64,000 bases of DNA from Magicicada septendecula (taxonomy: Eukaryota; Arthropoda; Insecta; Hemiptera; Cicadidae), in the NCBI GenBank assembly GCA_034769895.1, contig CM068367.1, positions 317,935,986-317,999,985 on the forward strand. The letters run 5' to 3'. Below, in pieces: positions 46,477-57,713 of this stretch (positions are counted from its first letter, which is position 1; every line of letters starts with the position of its first letter). The position numbers and the translations under genes are program-made. Under the pieces are notes generated by a model. That model was not told the DNA's origin, did no database searches, and saw nothing but the letters and a program-made list of their open reading frames with translations.

Positions 46477-48111
46477 TGTAACTAGCTTTTCGCCGAGTTA
46501 CAAATCCAGGGAACCCTTCGTAATTAAACTCCGTTAATTAGAAGGGCTGCCTACGTTGTAACAGAATTGATCACAAATAATTAAAATAACATATTACTTA
46601 CTAGCTGTGTAATTGTTTACTTTGTGTAAGGAAACCATGGCAAGGTATACAATTGATTTAAGCACTCCTCATATGTGTGTAACAAGAAGACTTCTCTTTA
46701 TTCAACATTTAAGAAAAACATATACTGACTGATGCCATGACATTACTAACTCAATTATTAAATTATCGAAAGGTTTCTTTAAACTTTGGCATCAAACTAG
46801 ATTCTATATAGTTATACCTCGGATCCGGGTGAACTTTCTGTATTAAAACTTTTAATTATACTCTTTTCATGATATTAGCTTGCAAGACTTTCTTTTAATT
46901 CAACATTTAAGAATGTTAACTTAAATAACTTGAGTTATATTACTCTACATTAACATATAAACTGTTACAACGTATGAAGTTACATGAAATATTAATTAAT
47001 AAGATATAATCTTATAAACATTAGATTTAATTTATAAGTCTTTACAAAGTTAATCATTTCTGAAAAGTCTCTTTCAAGATGTGTTGTGTAACAAATATAA
47101 TTAACCCTCGATAGACAGGCTATCGAGTCACCTTTTAATTGGTATGCAGAAGACTCCTCCTGGGGTATCAGTCTTGGGAAACAGGAACAGCTACGTCGTC
47201 ATCTCGGTCTGGCTTTCCTCTGTAAAGGGCTCCAAAGTTAGCAGGGAGAACAATAGGTCATGTAGTTATCTACGATGATCATGTAGATTCACGGATGTCC
47301 TGATCTGCATATTCTGTCATGTGCAGTAAAGTTGGTGGCTTCTGCTAGTTCACATCTCCGGGTATTACTTTGGAATAGTTGTTATTCGTTGAAGTACGTA
47401 GTCATCTTGTGTTACACTTTTTGTTGCGTTTCAATACTTTTTGTTTTACATAACTTTAAACTTATTGTCTATTCACATGACTACATTAATTAATACATCC
47501 AGATGCTTTAAACAAACTACATCTGGTACACTTTCTGAAGATGAAACCAAATATGATACACATATTTGAAGAGCATAGCTCTTACGTCTACACTGTACGG
47601 AGTCACCATTGCAAGAGAGAGAATTTACGCTCCCTTCGCCAGTTACTGGACAAAAGTTAGTGGGACAACTTCCGCGCGAGAATATAGTTCCTAACTATAT
47701 TTAAGTTAACTGTTTTATTTATTTAAACTATCCCTAAACAAATATATACAATTTAAATCAGTTGTTTTAGCGACTATTTATGTCTTCAGATTTTATTATT
47801 ATTAACATTAGTTTTTTTATCTTATTCTTACTCACACAAGACTCTGAAAGCATGTCGAGTCTGGAATCAACAGGAAAGCGCCTGCTTACAAGCAAAGGGT
47901 TAAATACGATATTAATAACGCTTTACAATTTATCTTTTTATTTGAGTATCTTATAACTAATTAATTATAACTGATTAAGTTATAACTTATAACTGAGTAC
48001 ATACAGGTATCTTATATTAAAATAGAGAGATTTAAATAGCTTAAGACCTCGCAACCTTAAATTTTTAAAATTTTTATTTTCTAGATTATTTCTTTTATTT
48101 AAATCGTCACA
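46477..48111 (-). mobile_element. 3' LTR of the young element
   Basis: 1,635 bp. On the minus strand it begins TGTGACGATTTAAAT and ends GCTAGTTACA, with TG...CA ends. It differs from the partner LTR at a few sites, for example GTCATGTGC versus GTCACGTGC. Confidence 0.9.
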
Positions 48112-48649
48112 TACTCCACCGCTTGAATTGCACGCTACGGTTTAGCTTTTTTTTTCTAACTCACTATGGGGCACTGGGATATTGAATGGGTTTAGTGTGT
48201 GTAATTTCTTTCACATAGTTGTTGCCTGTAGTTACAACACAGTACACTTTATATTCTTATGAACTACCTTTTTTTTTTTACATACTATTTACACTAAATA
48301 TTTACACAATTAAAACACAAAACTCTTTCTTATCTCTATCACTTAATTTTACTACCGGTTTTTTTGTTTGTCTTACTCTCTCTTCTGTAGAGTAACTTTC
48401 TAAATCTCTACTATTTAGAATTCTATCTTTTCTTCTGTGAGTCCTATATAAATATCTCATGTAGTTAATGAGTGTTAGTACCCATCTAGTTAATGATTAT
48501 TCATTAATGCATGCTCCGCAGAACTGGAACTCAGGTTGATCAGGCCTCGTTTCCAAACTCTACGTTTTACATTTCTTACGCGGATTCAGAAATATAATTT
48601 TCTTTACTACCTAGTATTCCTTTTCTTTTTTTTTTTTTATACTATACCG
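48112..48649 (-). other. 3' untranslated region and polypurine tract of the young element
   Basis: AAGCGGTGGAGTA immediately precedes the 3' LTR on the minus strand and can serve as a polypurine tract. The rest is AT-rich with no reading frame of note. Confidence 0.5.
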
Positions 48650-49117
48650 TCACTTCTTCGTATACAACTTTAGTTGCGAAATATGCGTTCTCCGCACATA
48701 TTTCTGAGTTGCAGGTTCGCACAGGGCTACTGTAACTGGAGTTAGGTACTTTTGGATTTGATAAGGGCCACACCATCTGAATGATAGTTTCGAGGTGGTC
48801 TTATCAATCGCACTACTAATGGGGTGAGTCTTGTACATTACCAAGTCACCTACTTGGTACCTGACTGAGTTGCTATGATTACCTTTCTCGTGGTATCTTC
48901 TGGATTTTTCCAAGCTTGCTCTCAAGTTAGAGCGGGCTTTATTCCATATTCTCTTTATCTGCTTATCCGTTATTTGCGGAGGCAGTAGATCGTGTATATT
49001 CCATCTTGTGGACAAAGGGTGGTTTGGTCGATACTTGTATAGTAACTCGAACGGGGTCGACTTGTGACCTTCGTGGTAATTGGGGACGGGGAGTACGATT
49101 AGTGGCAGAGTGTGAAG
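48650..49117 (-). pseudogene. pol: pol remnant: end of integrase
   Basis: Open frame of 155 codons from just after a TAA at 49118-49120 to the stop at 48650. It begins in the last part of the integrase core (PNYHEGHKSTPFELLYKYRP, the 'H...G.TPFEL..G..P' motif). The C-terminal domain follows (YQVGDLVMYKTHP, LSFRWCGPYQI, then RRTHISQLKLY), the usual GPF/Y-like end of gypsy integrases. The HHCC zinc domain and the D,D-35-E catalytic residues are missing, so it cannot integrate DNA. The break at 49118 joins unrelated sequence. Confidence 0.8.
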
Positions 49118-49948
49118 TTATTTATTATTATTGCACAGTTGGTTTTTCCTAATTTCTTTAAATGACATTATTCATTTAAATGATCGCCTTCGTGAAATTC
49201 CCTTTTTCTTACTTCTTAAGTACTAACTTACATTTTAATCTTAATCCTAATTTCCAAACCTTAGATTGGAATGATCCCTACTTATCCGTAACTCACAACA
49301 TCCCGGCCCGACTGACACCAGCTTACTCTAACTACGGAAGTTAGCTTTCAGCAATTATTAATGATCTTTGGCACATTTCAGCCCTATCATTACCCTTTCA
49401 GTCGGCGCCGTTGTGACCTGTTACGTTACATATATAATCAATACTTGATTATATCTCATAAACTTATTTCTAATGTAATCTAAAGAGGATCCCATACTCC
49501 ACTTTAGATCACTGGTTTGAGAGAAGCGGAATCTCACGAATATGATTCTCTTTTATCTCTTTTAACAATACTTAAACAAACTATGCGGGAGAGGAGACAC
49601 TTTACATAATGCATACTAGTCATACTCACTAGGGGTGGTTTTTCAATTGTTCAGGCTAGCACCGGTTTATCACAATCGGGAGGGTGCGTGGCTGTTTACT
49701 ACAATTCCGAACACGCTTTAATTTCTCTTACTTGCCACCACTGCGAAGTGTTTACAATACGCAACTTTACCTTTTATTATTATTCTTTTCCTTTAATTAC
49801 TTCTACACTTCACACAATTTTAGTATAACTTAGGATTTATTTAGCTCTAGTATTTAAATCAATTATTATTATTCACTTTATTATTTATTAAACTACTTTG
49901 GGGATTTAAGAAACGCTCCTAGAACTATCGTCTATTTAATCACCATAT
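49118..49948 (-). other. unassigned interior replacing most of pol
   Basis: No protease, RT or RNase H motif is seen in any frame. The segment has a GGCGCCG palindrome within CAACGGCGCCGACTG on the minus strand, preceded by TGTAACGTAACAGGTC, which resembles the LTR and leader of another gypsy-type element. It may be a fragment from a different element joined in during template switching. Confidence 0.4.
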
Positions 49949-50500
49949 TTATTTAGCACACTTTATATTCACAGGTTGGTTCCGTTCCAATGGCTTACTT
50001 TTGCACTCTCTACTTATGTGTCCATATTTGCCACAATTATAACAGGTGGGTTTTCTGCGAGGTGGGTACTTGGTTTCCGCTTTATCTGGGTTTACAGTTA
50101 ACTTACCAGCTTTGCGCACATAGTGAGGTCTACTAGAAACTTGACTTTCATACGAGGTTGTTACATCAGGCAGTAGTGCTCGCAATTGATGTCTATTATT
50201 TCCAGAGGTTTTCATTGCTTCTCTATTTTGATCTGAGTACCATACATTTGAAGAATGGATACTGCACTGTTCCAGATCAGCAATCGTATTGGGTCTATTC
50301 ATCAATGATAGTCGAGATCTATCTTCGGGTATTACTTTGAGATTCGGCCAGATCGACAAATTTTTTATTCGCCTGGTTAAATGCTCTATTCTCTGGGTAG
50401 TCCGCAAAATTTTTTGCCGGAGATTTCTCGTCTTGGAGTGTTTGAGACAATAAGTATAGTTCACTATACTTGGCAGTACAAATTTCTTTCTCGCTTTCAT
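49949..50500 (-). pseudogene. gag: gag 3' part with a CCHC zinc knuckle
   Basis: A 183-codon frame. From about residue 55 it reads as nucleocapsid, with a basic stretch (YPPRRKPTCYNCGKYGHISR) that includes the zinc knuckle C-x2-C-x4-H-x4-C, completed by REC. It is offset from the upstream gag frame by one frameshift in the 50319-50500 overlap. The residues before about 55 are the out-of-frame shadow of the upstream piece. The main capsid region expected between the two is absent, so gag has an internal deletion as well as a frameshift. Confidence 0.75.
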
Positions 50501-50666
50501 AATCGAGTTGGCTTAGATTGTTTAATTCCACGGGCGCATCAAATCCACATTCGCGAATTGAACTTCGTAATTCCGCGACTGTTACATCAGCATGGGGTAG
50601 TCCACGCAAAAGAGCTTCGTAAGACAGCTCGTCTTTTAATAACAAATCCGGGTTAAATTGGGCCAT
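50319..50666 (-). pseudogene. gag: gag 5' part
   Basis: A 115-codon frame from ATG 50666, starting MAQFNPDLLLKDELSYEALL and continuing with an acidic, helix-rich sequence (TVAELRSSIRECGFD). This resembles the N-terminus of gag from insect gypsy-type elements, which often opens with 'LL..EL.YEL..RG'. It ends at a stop near the frameshift. The leader between the 5' LTR and this start is about 1.15 kb. Confidence 0.65.
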
Positions 50667-51670
50667 TTTGTTCTAACACATTAGCACGTACTTAAAATTA
50701 ATACTATTATATTACACATATATTACATATAACAAATTCATAAGTAATCAATTTACACAAATTAGAAAAGAACAATTTCTCTTCTAAGGGAGAGACAGAA
50801 ATCACACACATATCTTTCAATGTTAAATAGCCGATCAGCTGTTTACTGGAATGTAGGTCAGAGGGTGGCCTACGTATTTAGTTAACAAAGGAGGGTGAGA
50901 GTGTGTGACAATGGGGTGTTTGCTTTTACATATTATTGTCTACACAATGCGAGTGAATAACACCAACGATTTGAAACCGGTCGTTTTAAACTTGAGAAGG
51001 GGAGCACACTTTTGTACAACACATTTATTATTATTCCGCTTAGACAACACTTTGGCTTCGTTCATTCATAAACTTTTCTCAATTAAATAATTACTTATTT
51101 TGTTCACAAGTTTTAAATCACGACTTCTACTTAATTACTTTATTATTATTTACAAAGTTATTTTTAATCAATTTTTTTTTTATAACACATCCTAGTGTAT
51201 GTAAGCTATGTAGTTGGACATACACTGTGCAGAATGATTCAGGAGACAACAGGTCGTAGTTTGTCGTAAACAAACCTGTTACAGATTGTTCGGTTGACCA
51301 AAATTGTTATGCTTGGTCATGATGCATGTATGCAAGTACTTACATCGAATTATTCAGGTTGTCCCGGTAGGAACCTGCATATAGCATTTTACATTGTATG
51401 ATGCTAATGACCTTTTACTTATACATACTACCATCTACGTATTAATACATATTACGTTATTTAATAGTGTATTAAATATGTTTTGAACATTACATTTATT
51501 AAAGTAACTTTCTGAGTGCATATATCAATATTAAACATTTAGTTATTAATCATACTATTTATGTTTATCCACGCATAAATAGTGAATGCAATTTGTTTGT
51601 GACACATATATATACAATTAAAACTCTTTCCTTTGTTTCCTTTATTTTTTTTTTATTTCAAATAATGTAA

Positions 51671-51814
51671 GCAGAGTAACGCACTTTTGTTTACGTCACG
51701 ATGCTTAACAACCATTTACATAAATTAGCAGAGTGAATGCACTTTTATGACACTCTGTAAACAATTACCCTTTTATTTTTTACAATTTAGCAATTTAGCA
51801 GAGTGGCGCACTTT
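51671..51814 (-). repeat. three diverged copies of an AGCAGAGT/GCACTTTT motif next to the 5' LTR
   Basis: Plus-strand cores are GCAGAGTAACGCACTTTT (51671-), AGCAGAGTGAATGCACTTTT (51727-) and AGCAGAGTGGCGCACTTTT (51797-), spaced 56-70 bp apart. The intervening sequence is AT-rich and poorly conserved. Confidence 0.75.
51797..51810 (-). other. candidate primer-binding site matching the 5' end of initiator tRNA-Met
   Basis: The plus strand reads AGCAGAGTGGCGCA, which is the first 14 nt of metazoan initiator tRNA-Met as I know it. The element's own RNA (minus) would pair with those nucleotides. The site lies 4 nt from the 5' LTR, where a primer site should be. It does not begin with TGG, so it is not a normal 3'-CCA site. 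Confidence 0.45.
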
Positions 51815-53450
51815 TGTAACTAGCTTTTCGCCGAGTTACAAATCCAGGGAACCCTTCGTAATTAAACTCCGTTAATTAGAAGGGCTGCCTACGTTGTAAC
51901 AGAATTGATCACAAATAATTAAAATAACATATTACTTACTAGCTGTGTAATTGTTTACTTTGTGTAAGGAAACCATGGCAAGGTATACAATTGATTTAAG
52001 CACTCCTCATATGTGTGTAACAAGAAGACTTCTCTTTATTCAACATTTAAGAAAAACATATACTGACTGATGCCATGACATTACTAACTCAATTATTAAA
52101 TTATCGAAAGGTTTCTTTAAACTTTGGCATCAAACTAGATTCTATATAGTTATACCTCGGATCCGGGTGAACTTTCTGTATTAAAACTTTTAATTATACT
52201 CTTTTCATGATATTAGCTTGCAAGACTTTCTTTTAATTCAACATTTAAGAATGTTAACTTAAATAACTTGAGTTATATTACTCTACATTAACATATAAAC
52301 TGTTACAACGTATGAAGTTACATGAAATATTAATTAATAAGATATAATCTTATAAACATTAGATTTAATTTATAAGTCTTTACAAAGTTAATCATTTCTG
52401 AAAAGTCTCTTTCAAGATGTGTTGTGTAACAAATATAATTAACCCTCGATAGACAGGCTATCGAGTCACCTTTTAATTGGTATGCAGAAGACTCCTCCTG
52501 GGGTATCAGTCTTGGGAAACAGGAACAGCTACGTCGTCATCTCGGTCTGGCTTTCCTCTGTAAAGGGCTCCAAAGTTAGCAGGGAGAACAATAGGTCATG
52601 TAGTTATCTACGATGATCATGTAGATTCACGGATGTCCTGATCTGCATATTCTGTCACGTGCAGTAAAGTTGGTGGCTTCTGCTAGTTCACATCTCCGGG
52701 TATTACTTTGGAATAGTTGTTATTCGTTGAAGTACGTAGTCATCTTGTGTTACACTTTTTGTTGCGTTTCAATACTTTTTGTTTTACATAACTTTAAACT
52801 TATTGTCTATTCACATGACTACATTAATTAATACATCCAGATGCTTTAAACAAACTACATCTGGTACACTTTCTGAAGATGAAACCAAATATGATACACA
52901 TATTTGAAGAGCATAGCTCTTACGTCTACACTGTACGGAGTCACCATTGCAAGAGAGAGAATTTACGCTCCCTCCGCCAGGTACTGGACAAAAGTTAGTG
53001 GGACAACTTCCGCGCGAGAATATAGTTCCTAACTATATTTAAGTTAACTTTTTTATTTATTTAAACTATCCCTAAACAAATATATACAATTTAAATCAGT
53101 TGTTTTAGCGACTATTTATGTCTTCAGATTTTATTATTATTAACATTAGTTTTTTTTATCTTATTCTTACTCACACAAGACTCTGAAAGCATGTCGAGTC
53201 TGGAATCAACAGGAAAGCGCCTGCTTACAAGCAAAGGGTTAAATACGATATTAATAACGCTTTACAATTTATCTTTTTATTTGAGTATCTTATAACTAAT
53301 TAATTATAACTGATTAAGTTATAACTTATAACTGAGTACATACAGGTATCTTATATTAAAATAGTGAGATTTAAATAGCTTAAGACCTCGCAACCTTAAA
53401 TTTTTAAAATTTTTATTTTCTAGATTATTTCTTTTATTTAAATCGCCACA
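51815..53450 (-). mobile_element. 5' LTR of the young element
   Basis: 1,636 bp, nearly identical to 46477-48111. As the 5' LTR it would hold the promoter for gag. I could not place a clear TATA box. Confidence 0.9.
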
Positions 53451-53849
53451 AGAACCATACATGACTTCCATGTTCTAAGATTTATATTTAAAAGCATATT
53501 CGAAATGAAATATTTCCATAGAAACTACGTCATTCTACTTATTGCTTCAGCATTAACCACAGTACTGTGGTCACTAACGTACACCACTTCACGCTTTTCG
53601 CACTCGATTTTCACCGATGATGGCAGTCGATGGCACTGCCGAAAAGTCTGGTTTTGCAGAAAACATTGGACTACGGCTAAAGAGCCCGGGAAGCAATTTT
53701 AACAAAAAACTACTTCTTTGTTGCCGAGAACGTAGTACACATACAAAAAATTCTCCCCTCCACCTTCAACTATAATTTTTAATAATAGAAAATTACCCCC
53801 ACCCCGTTCACCTAAGTTCTTCATTTATGTATATTTCATCTACGTTTCT
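53451..53849 (+). repeat. satellite module 10, right piece
   Basis: The module continues at AGAACCATACATGAC after the insertion. Palindrome at 53556-53571. Confidence 0.85.
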
Positions 53850-54286
53850 TTCCCTTAAACGATCTCCACCGAAACAATGGGTCTTTAGTACTCAAGAAAT
53901 AAGGGCTGTATGCAAAGACTTATTTGATTCTGTTTGAATTTGCGGCTCTTATCGTTTGCCATAGACAATACCCTTTTAAAACCTAAAACGTTGCCCGTAA
54001 ACTACCCCTTTCCCTTAACCGATCTACACCAAAAACAAAAGTTATTGAGAACTCTGCAATTCATTGCAGTATGCAAAACATTATTTGATTATGTTTGAAT
54101 TTGCGGCTGTTATCGTTTGCCATAGAAAATACCCTTGTTAAAACACAAAACGTTGCCGGTAAACTACCCCTTTCCCTTAACCGATCTTTACCAAAATCAA
54201 CAGATCTTGAGAACTCTATAATTCAGGGCTGTATGCAAAAGAGTAGTTGATTCTGTTTGAATTTGCGGCTGTTATCGTTTGCCATA

Positions 54287-54702
54287 AAAAAATATCGGTA
54301 TTGAGAACCATACATGACTTCCATGTTCTAAGATTTATATTTAAAAGCATATTCGAAATGAAATATTTCCATAGAAACTACGTCATTCTACTTATTGCTT
54401 CAGCATTAACCACAGTACTGTGGTCACTAACGTACACCACTTCACGCTTTTCGCACTCGATTTTCACCGATGATGGCAGTCGATGGCACTGCCGAAAAGT
54501 CTGGTTTTGCAGAAAACATTGGACTACGGCTAAAGAGCCCGGGAAGCAATTTTAACAAAAAACTACTTCTTTGTTGCCGAGAACGTAGTACACATACAAA
54601 AAATTCTCCCCTCCACCTTCAACTATAATTTTTAAAAATAGAAAATTACCCCCACCCCGTTCACCTAAGTTCTTCATTTATAGATATTTCATCTACGTTT
54701 CT
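54287..54702 (+). repeat. satellite module 11, short form
   Basis: Palindrome at 54409-54424. The frame 54247-54555 is open for 102 codons. Confidence 0.85.
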
Positions 54703-56444
54703 TTCCCTTAAACGATCTTCACCGAAACAATGGGTCTTTAGTACTCAAGAAATAAGGGCTGTATGCAAAAATTTATTTGATTCTGTTTGAATTTGCGGCT
54801 CTTATCGTTTGCCATAGACAATACCCTTTCAAAACATAAAACGTTGCCCGTAAACTACCCCTTTCCCTTAACCGAACTACACCAAAAACAAAAGTTATTG
54901 AGAACTCTGCAATTCATTGCAGTATGCAAAACATTATTTGATTATGTTTGAATTTTCGGCAGTTATCGTTCGTCATAAAAAAATTACCCTTTTTAAAACA
55001 TAAAACGTTGCTGATAAACTACCCCTTCCCTTAACCGATCTTCAACAAAATCAACAGACCTTGAGTTCTCTTTTTTTCAAAAAGGTGTGCAAAAACCTAG
55101 TTGATTCTGTTTGAATTTTCGGCAGTTATCGTTCGTCATATAAAAAATTACCCTTGTTAGAACATAAAATGTTGCTGGTAAACTACCCCTTCCCCTTAAC
55201 CGATCTTCACCAACACCTTAGGTATTGAGAAATCTACAAAAAAGGGCTGTACGCAAAACATCATTTGATTCTGTTTGAATTTGCGGCTGTTATCGTTTAC
55301 TATAGAAAAAATTACCCTTGATAAAAAACCGTTGCTGGTAAACTACCCCCTTCCCTTAACCGATCTTCACGAAAAACGTCAGGTGCTGGGTTCTCTACAA
55401 TTCAGGCGTGTATACAAACAATTATTTGATTCTGTTTGAATTTGCGGCTGTTATCGTTTGCCATAGAAAACACCCTTGATAAAACATAAAACGTTGCTGG
55501 TTACCTACCCTATTCCATTAACCGATATTCACCGAAAACAATAGATGTTGAGAACTATACAATTCAGGGCTGTATGCAAAACATTAGTTGATTCTCTTTG
55601 AATTTACGGCCGTTATCGTTCGTCATAAGAAAAATACCCTTGTTAAAACATAAAATGTTGCCGGTAAACTACCCCTTTCCCTTAACTGATATTCAACAAA
55701 ATCAACAGACCTTGAGTTCTGTATAATTGAAAAAGGTATGCAGAAGAGTAGTTGATTCTGTTTTAATGTACGGCAGTTATCGTTCGTCAAAAAAAAAAAA
55801 ATTACCCTTGATAAAACATAAAATGTTGCTGGTAAACAACCCTATTCCCTTAACCGATCTTCACCAAAACCAAGAGGTCTTGAGAACTCTACATTTCAGG
55901 GCTGTATGCAAAATAATATATGATTCTGTTTGAATTTGCGGCTGTTACCGTTTGCCATATAAAATACCATTGATAAAACAAAAAACGTGTCTGGTAAACT
56001 ACCCCTTTCCCTTTAAACGACCTTCACCAAAACAATGGGTCTTTAGTACTCAAGAAATAAGGGCTGTATGCAAAGACTTATTTGATTCTGTTTGAATTTG
56101 CGGCTCTTATCGTTTGCCATAGACAATACCCTTTTAAAACATAAAACGTTGCCCGTAAACTACCCCTTTCCCTTAACCGATCTACACCAAAAACAAAAGT
56201 TATTGAGAACTCTGCAATTCATTGCAGTATGCAAAACATTATTTGATTATGTTTGAATTTGCGGCTGTTATCGTTTGCCATAGAAAATACCCTTGTTAAA
56301 ACACAAAACGTTGCCGGTAAACTACCCCTTTCCCTTAACCGATCTTTACCAAAATCAACAGATCTTGAGAACTCTATAATTCAGGGCTGTATGCAAAAGA
56401 GTAGTTGATTCTGTTTGAATTTGCGGCTGTTATCGTTTGCCATA

Positions 56445-56860
56445 AAAAAATATCGGTATTGAGAACCATACATGACTTCCATGTTCTAAGATTTATATTT
56501 AAAAGCATATTCGAAATGAAATATTTCCATAGAAACTACGTCATTCTACTTATTGCTTCAGCATTAACCACAGTACTGTGGTCACTAACGTACACCACTT
56601 CACGCTTTTCGCACTCGATTTTCACCGATGATGGCAGTCGATGGCACTGCCGAAAAGTCTGGTTTTGCAGAAAACATTGGACTACGGCTAAAGAGCCCGG
56701 GAAGCAATTTTAACAAAAAACTACTTCTTTGTTGCCGAGAACGTAGTACACATACAAAAAATTCTCCCCTCCACCTTCAACTATAATTTTTAATAATTAA
56801 AAATTACCCCCACCCCGTTCACCTAAGTTCTTCATTTATAGATATTTCATCTACGTTTCT
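56445..56860 (+). repeat. satellite module 12, short form
   Basis: Palindrome at 56567-56582. 2,158 bp after module 11 with the same monomer order between. Confidence 0.85.
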
Positions 56861-57297
56861 TTCCCTTAAACGATCTTCACCGAAACAATGGGTCTTTAGT
56901 ACTCAAGAAATAAGGGCTGTATGCAAAAATTTATTTGATTCTGTTTGAATTTGCGGCTCTTATCGTTTGCCATAGACAATACCCTTTCAAAACATAAAAC
57001 GTTGCCCGTAAACTACCCCTTTCCCTTAACCGAACTACACCAAAAACAAAAGTTATTGAGAACTCTGCAATTCATTGCAGTATGCAAAACATTATTTGAT
57101 TATGTTTGAATTTGCGGCTGTTATCGTTTGCCATAGAAAATACCCTTGTTAAAACACAAAACGTTGCCGGTAAACTACCCCTTTCCCTTAACCGATCTTT
57201 ACCAAAATCAACAGATCTTGAGAACTCTATAATTCAGGGCTGTATGCAAAAGAGTAGTTGATTCTGTTTGAATTTGCGGCTGTTATCGTTTGCCATA

Positions 57298-57713
57298 AAA
57301 AAATATCGGTATTGAGAACCATACATGACTTCCATGTTCTAAGATTTATATTTAAAAGCATATTCGAAATGAAATATTTCCATAGAAACTACGTCATTCT
57401 ACTTATTGCTTCAGCATTAACCACAGTACTGTGGTCACTAACGTACACCACTTCACGCTTTTCGCACTCGATTTTCACCGATGATGGCAGTCGATGGCAC
57501 TGCCGAAAAGTCTGGTTTTGCAGGAAACATTGGACTACGGCTAAAGAGCCCGGGAAGCAATTTTAACAAAAAACTTCTTCTTTCTTGCCGAGAACGTAGT
57601 ACACATACAAAAAATTCTCCCCTCCACCTTCAACTATAATTTTTAATAATAGAAAATTACCCCCACCCCGTTCACCTAAGTTCTTCATTTATAGATATTT
57701 CATCTACGTTTCT
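57298..57713 (+). repeat. satellite module 13, short form
   Basis: Palindrome at 57420-57435. Only 853 bp from module 12, with three monomers between, so a block of monomers has been lost here. Confidence 0.85.

Larger units (their letters stand above)
50667..51814 (-). other. long 5' leader of the young element
   Basis: A 1.15 kb non-coding leader between LTR and gag. Next to the LTR lie three related copies of an AGCAGAGT...GCACTTTT motif, described separately. No other gene or RNA is visible. Confidence 0.6.
46477..53450 (-). mobile_element. young, internally deleted gypsy-type LTR retrotransposon inside the satellite
   Basis: The 6,974-bp element has direct LTRs 46477-48111 and 51815-53450, a 4-bp target duplication and gene remnants on the minus strand. 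Its 5' LTR is therefore the right one. The interior (48112-51814) is 3.7 kb and holds a leader, a broken gag and the end of integrase. Protease, RT, RNase H and most of integrase are missing. I count about seven differences between the LTRs by eye, so insertion was recent relative to the rest of the window. It interrupts a satellite module, so it postdates that part of the array. Confidence 0.9.

Noticed and set aside
51797..51810. A tRNA-Met gene
   Set aside because: Only the first 14 nt match; there is no anticodon stem, T-arm or 3' end.
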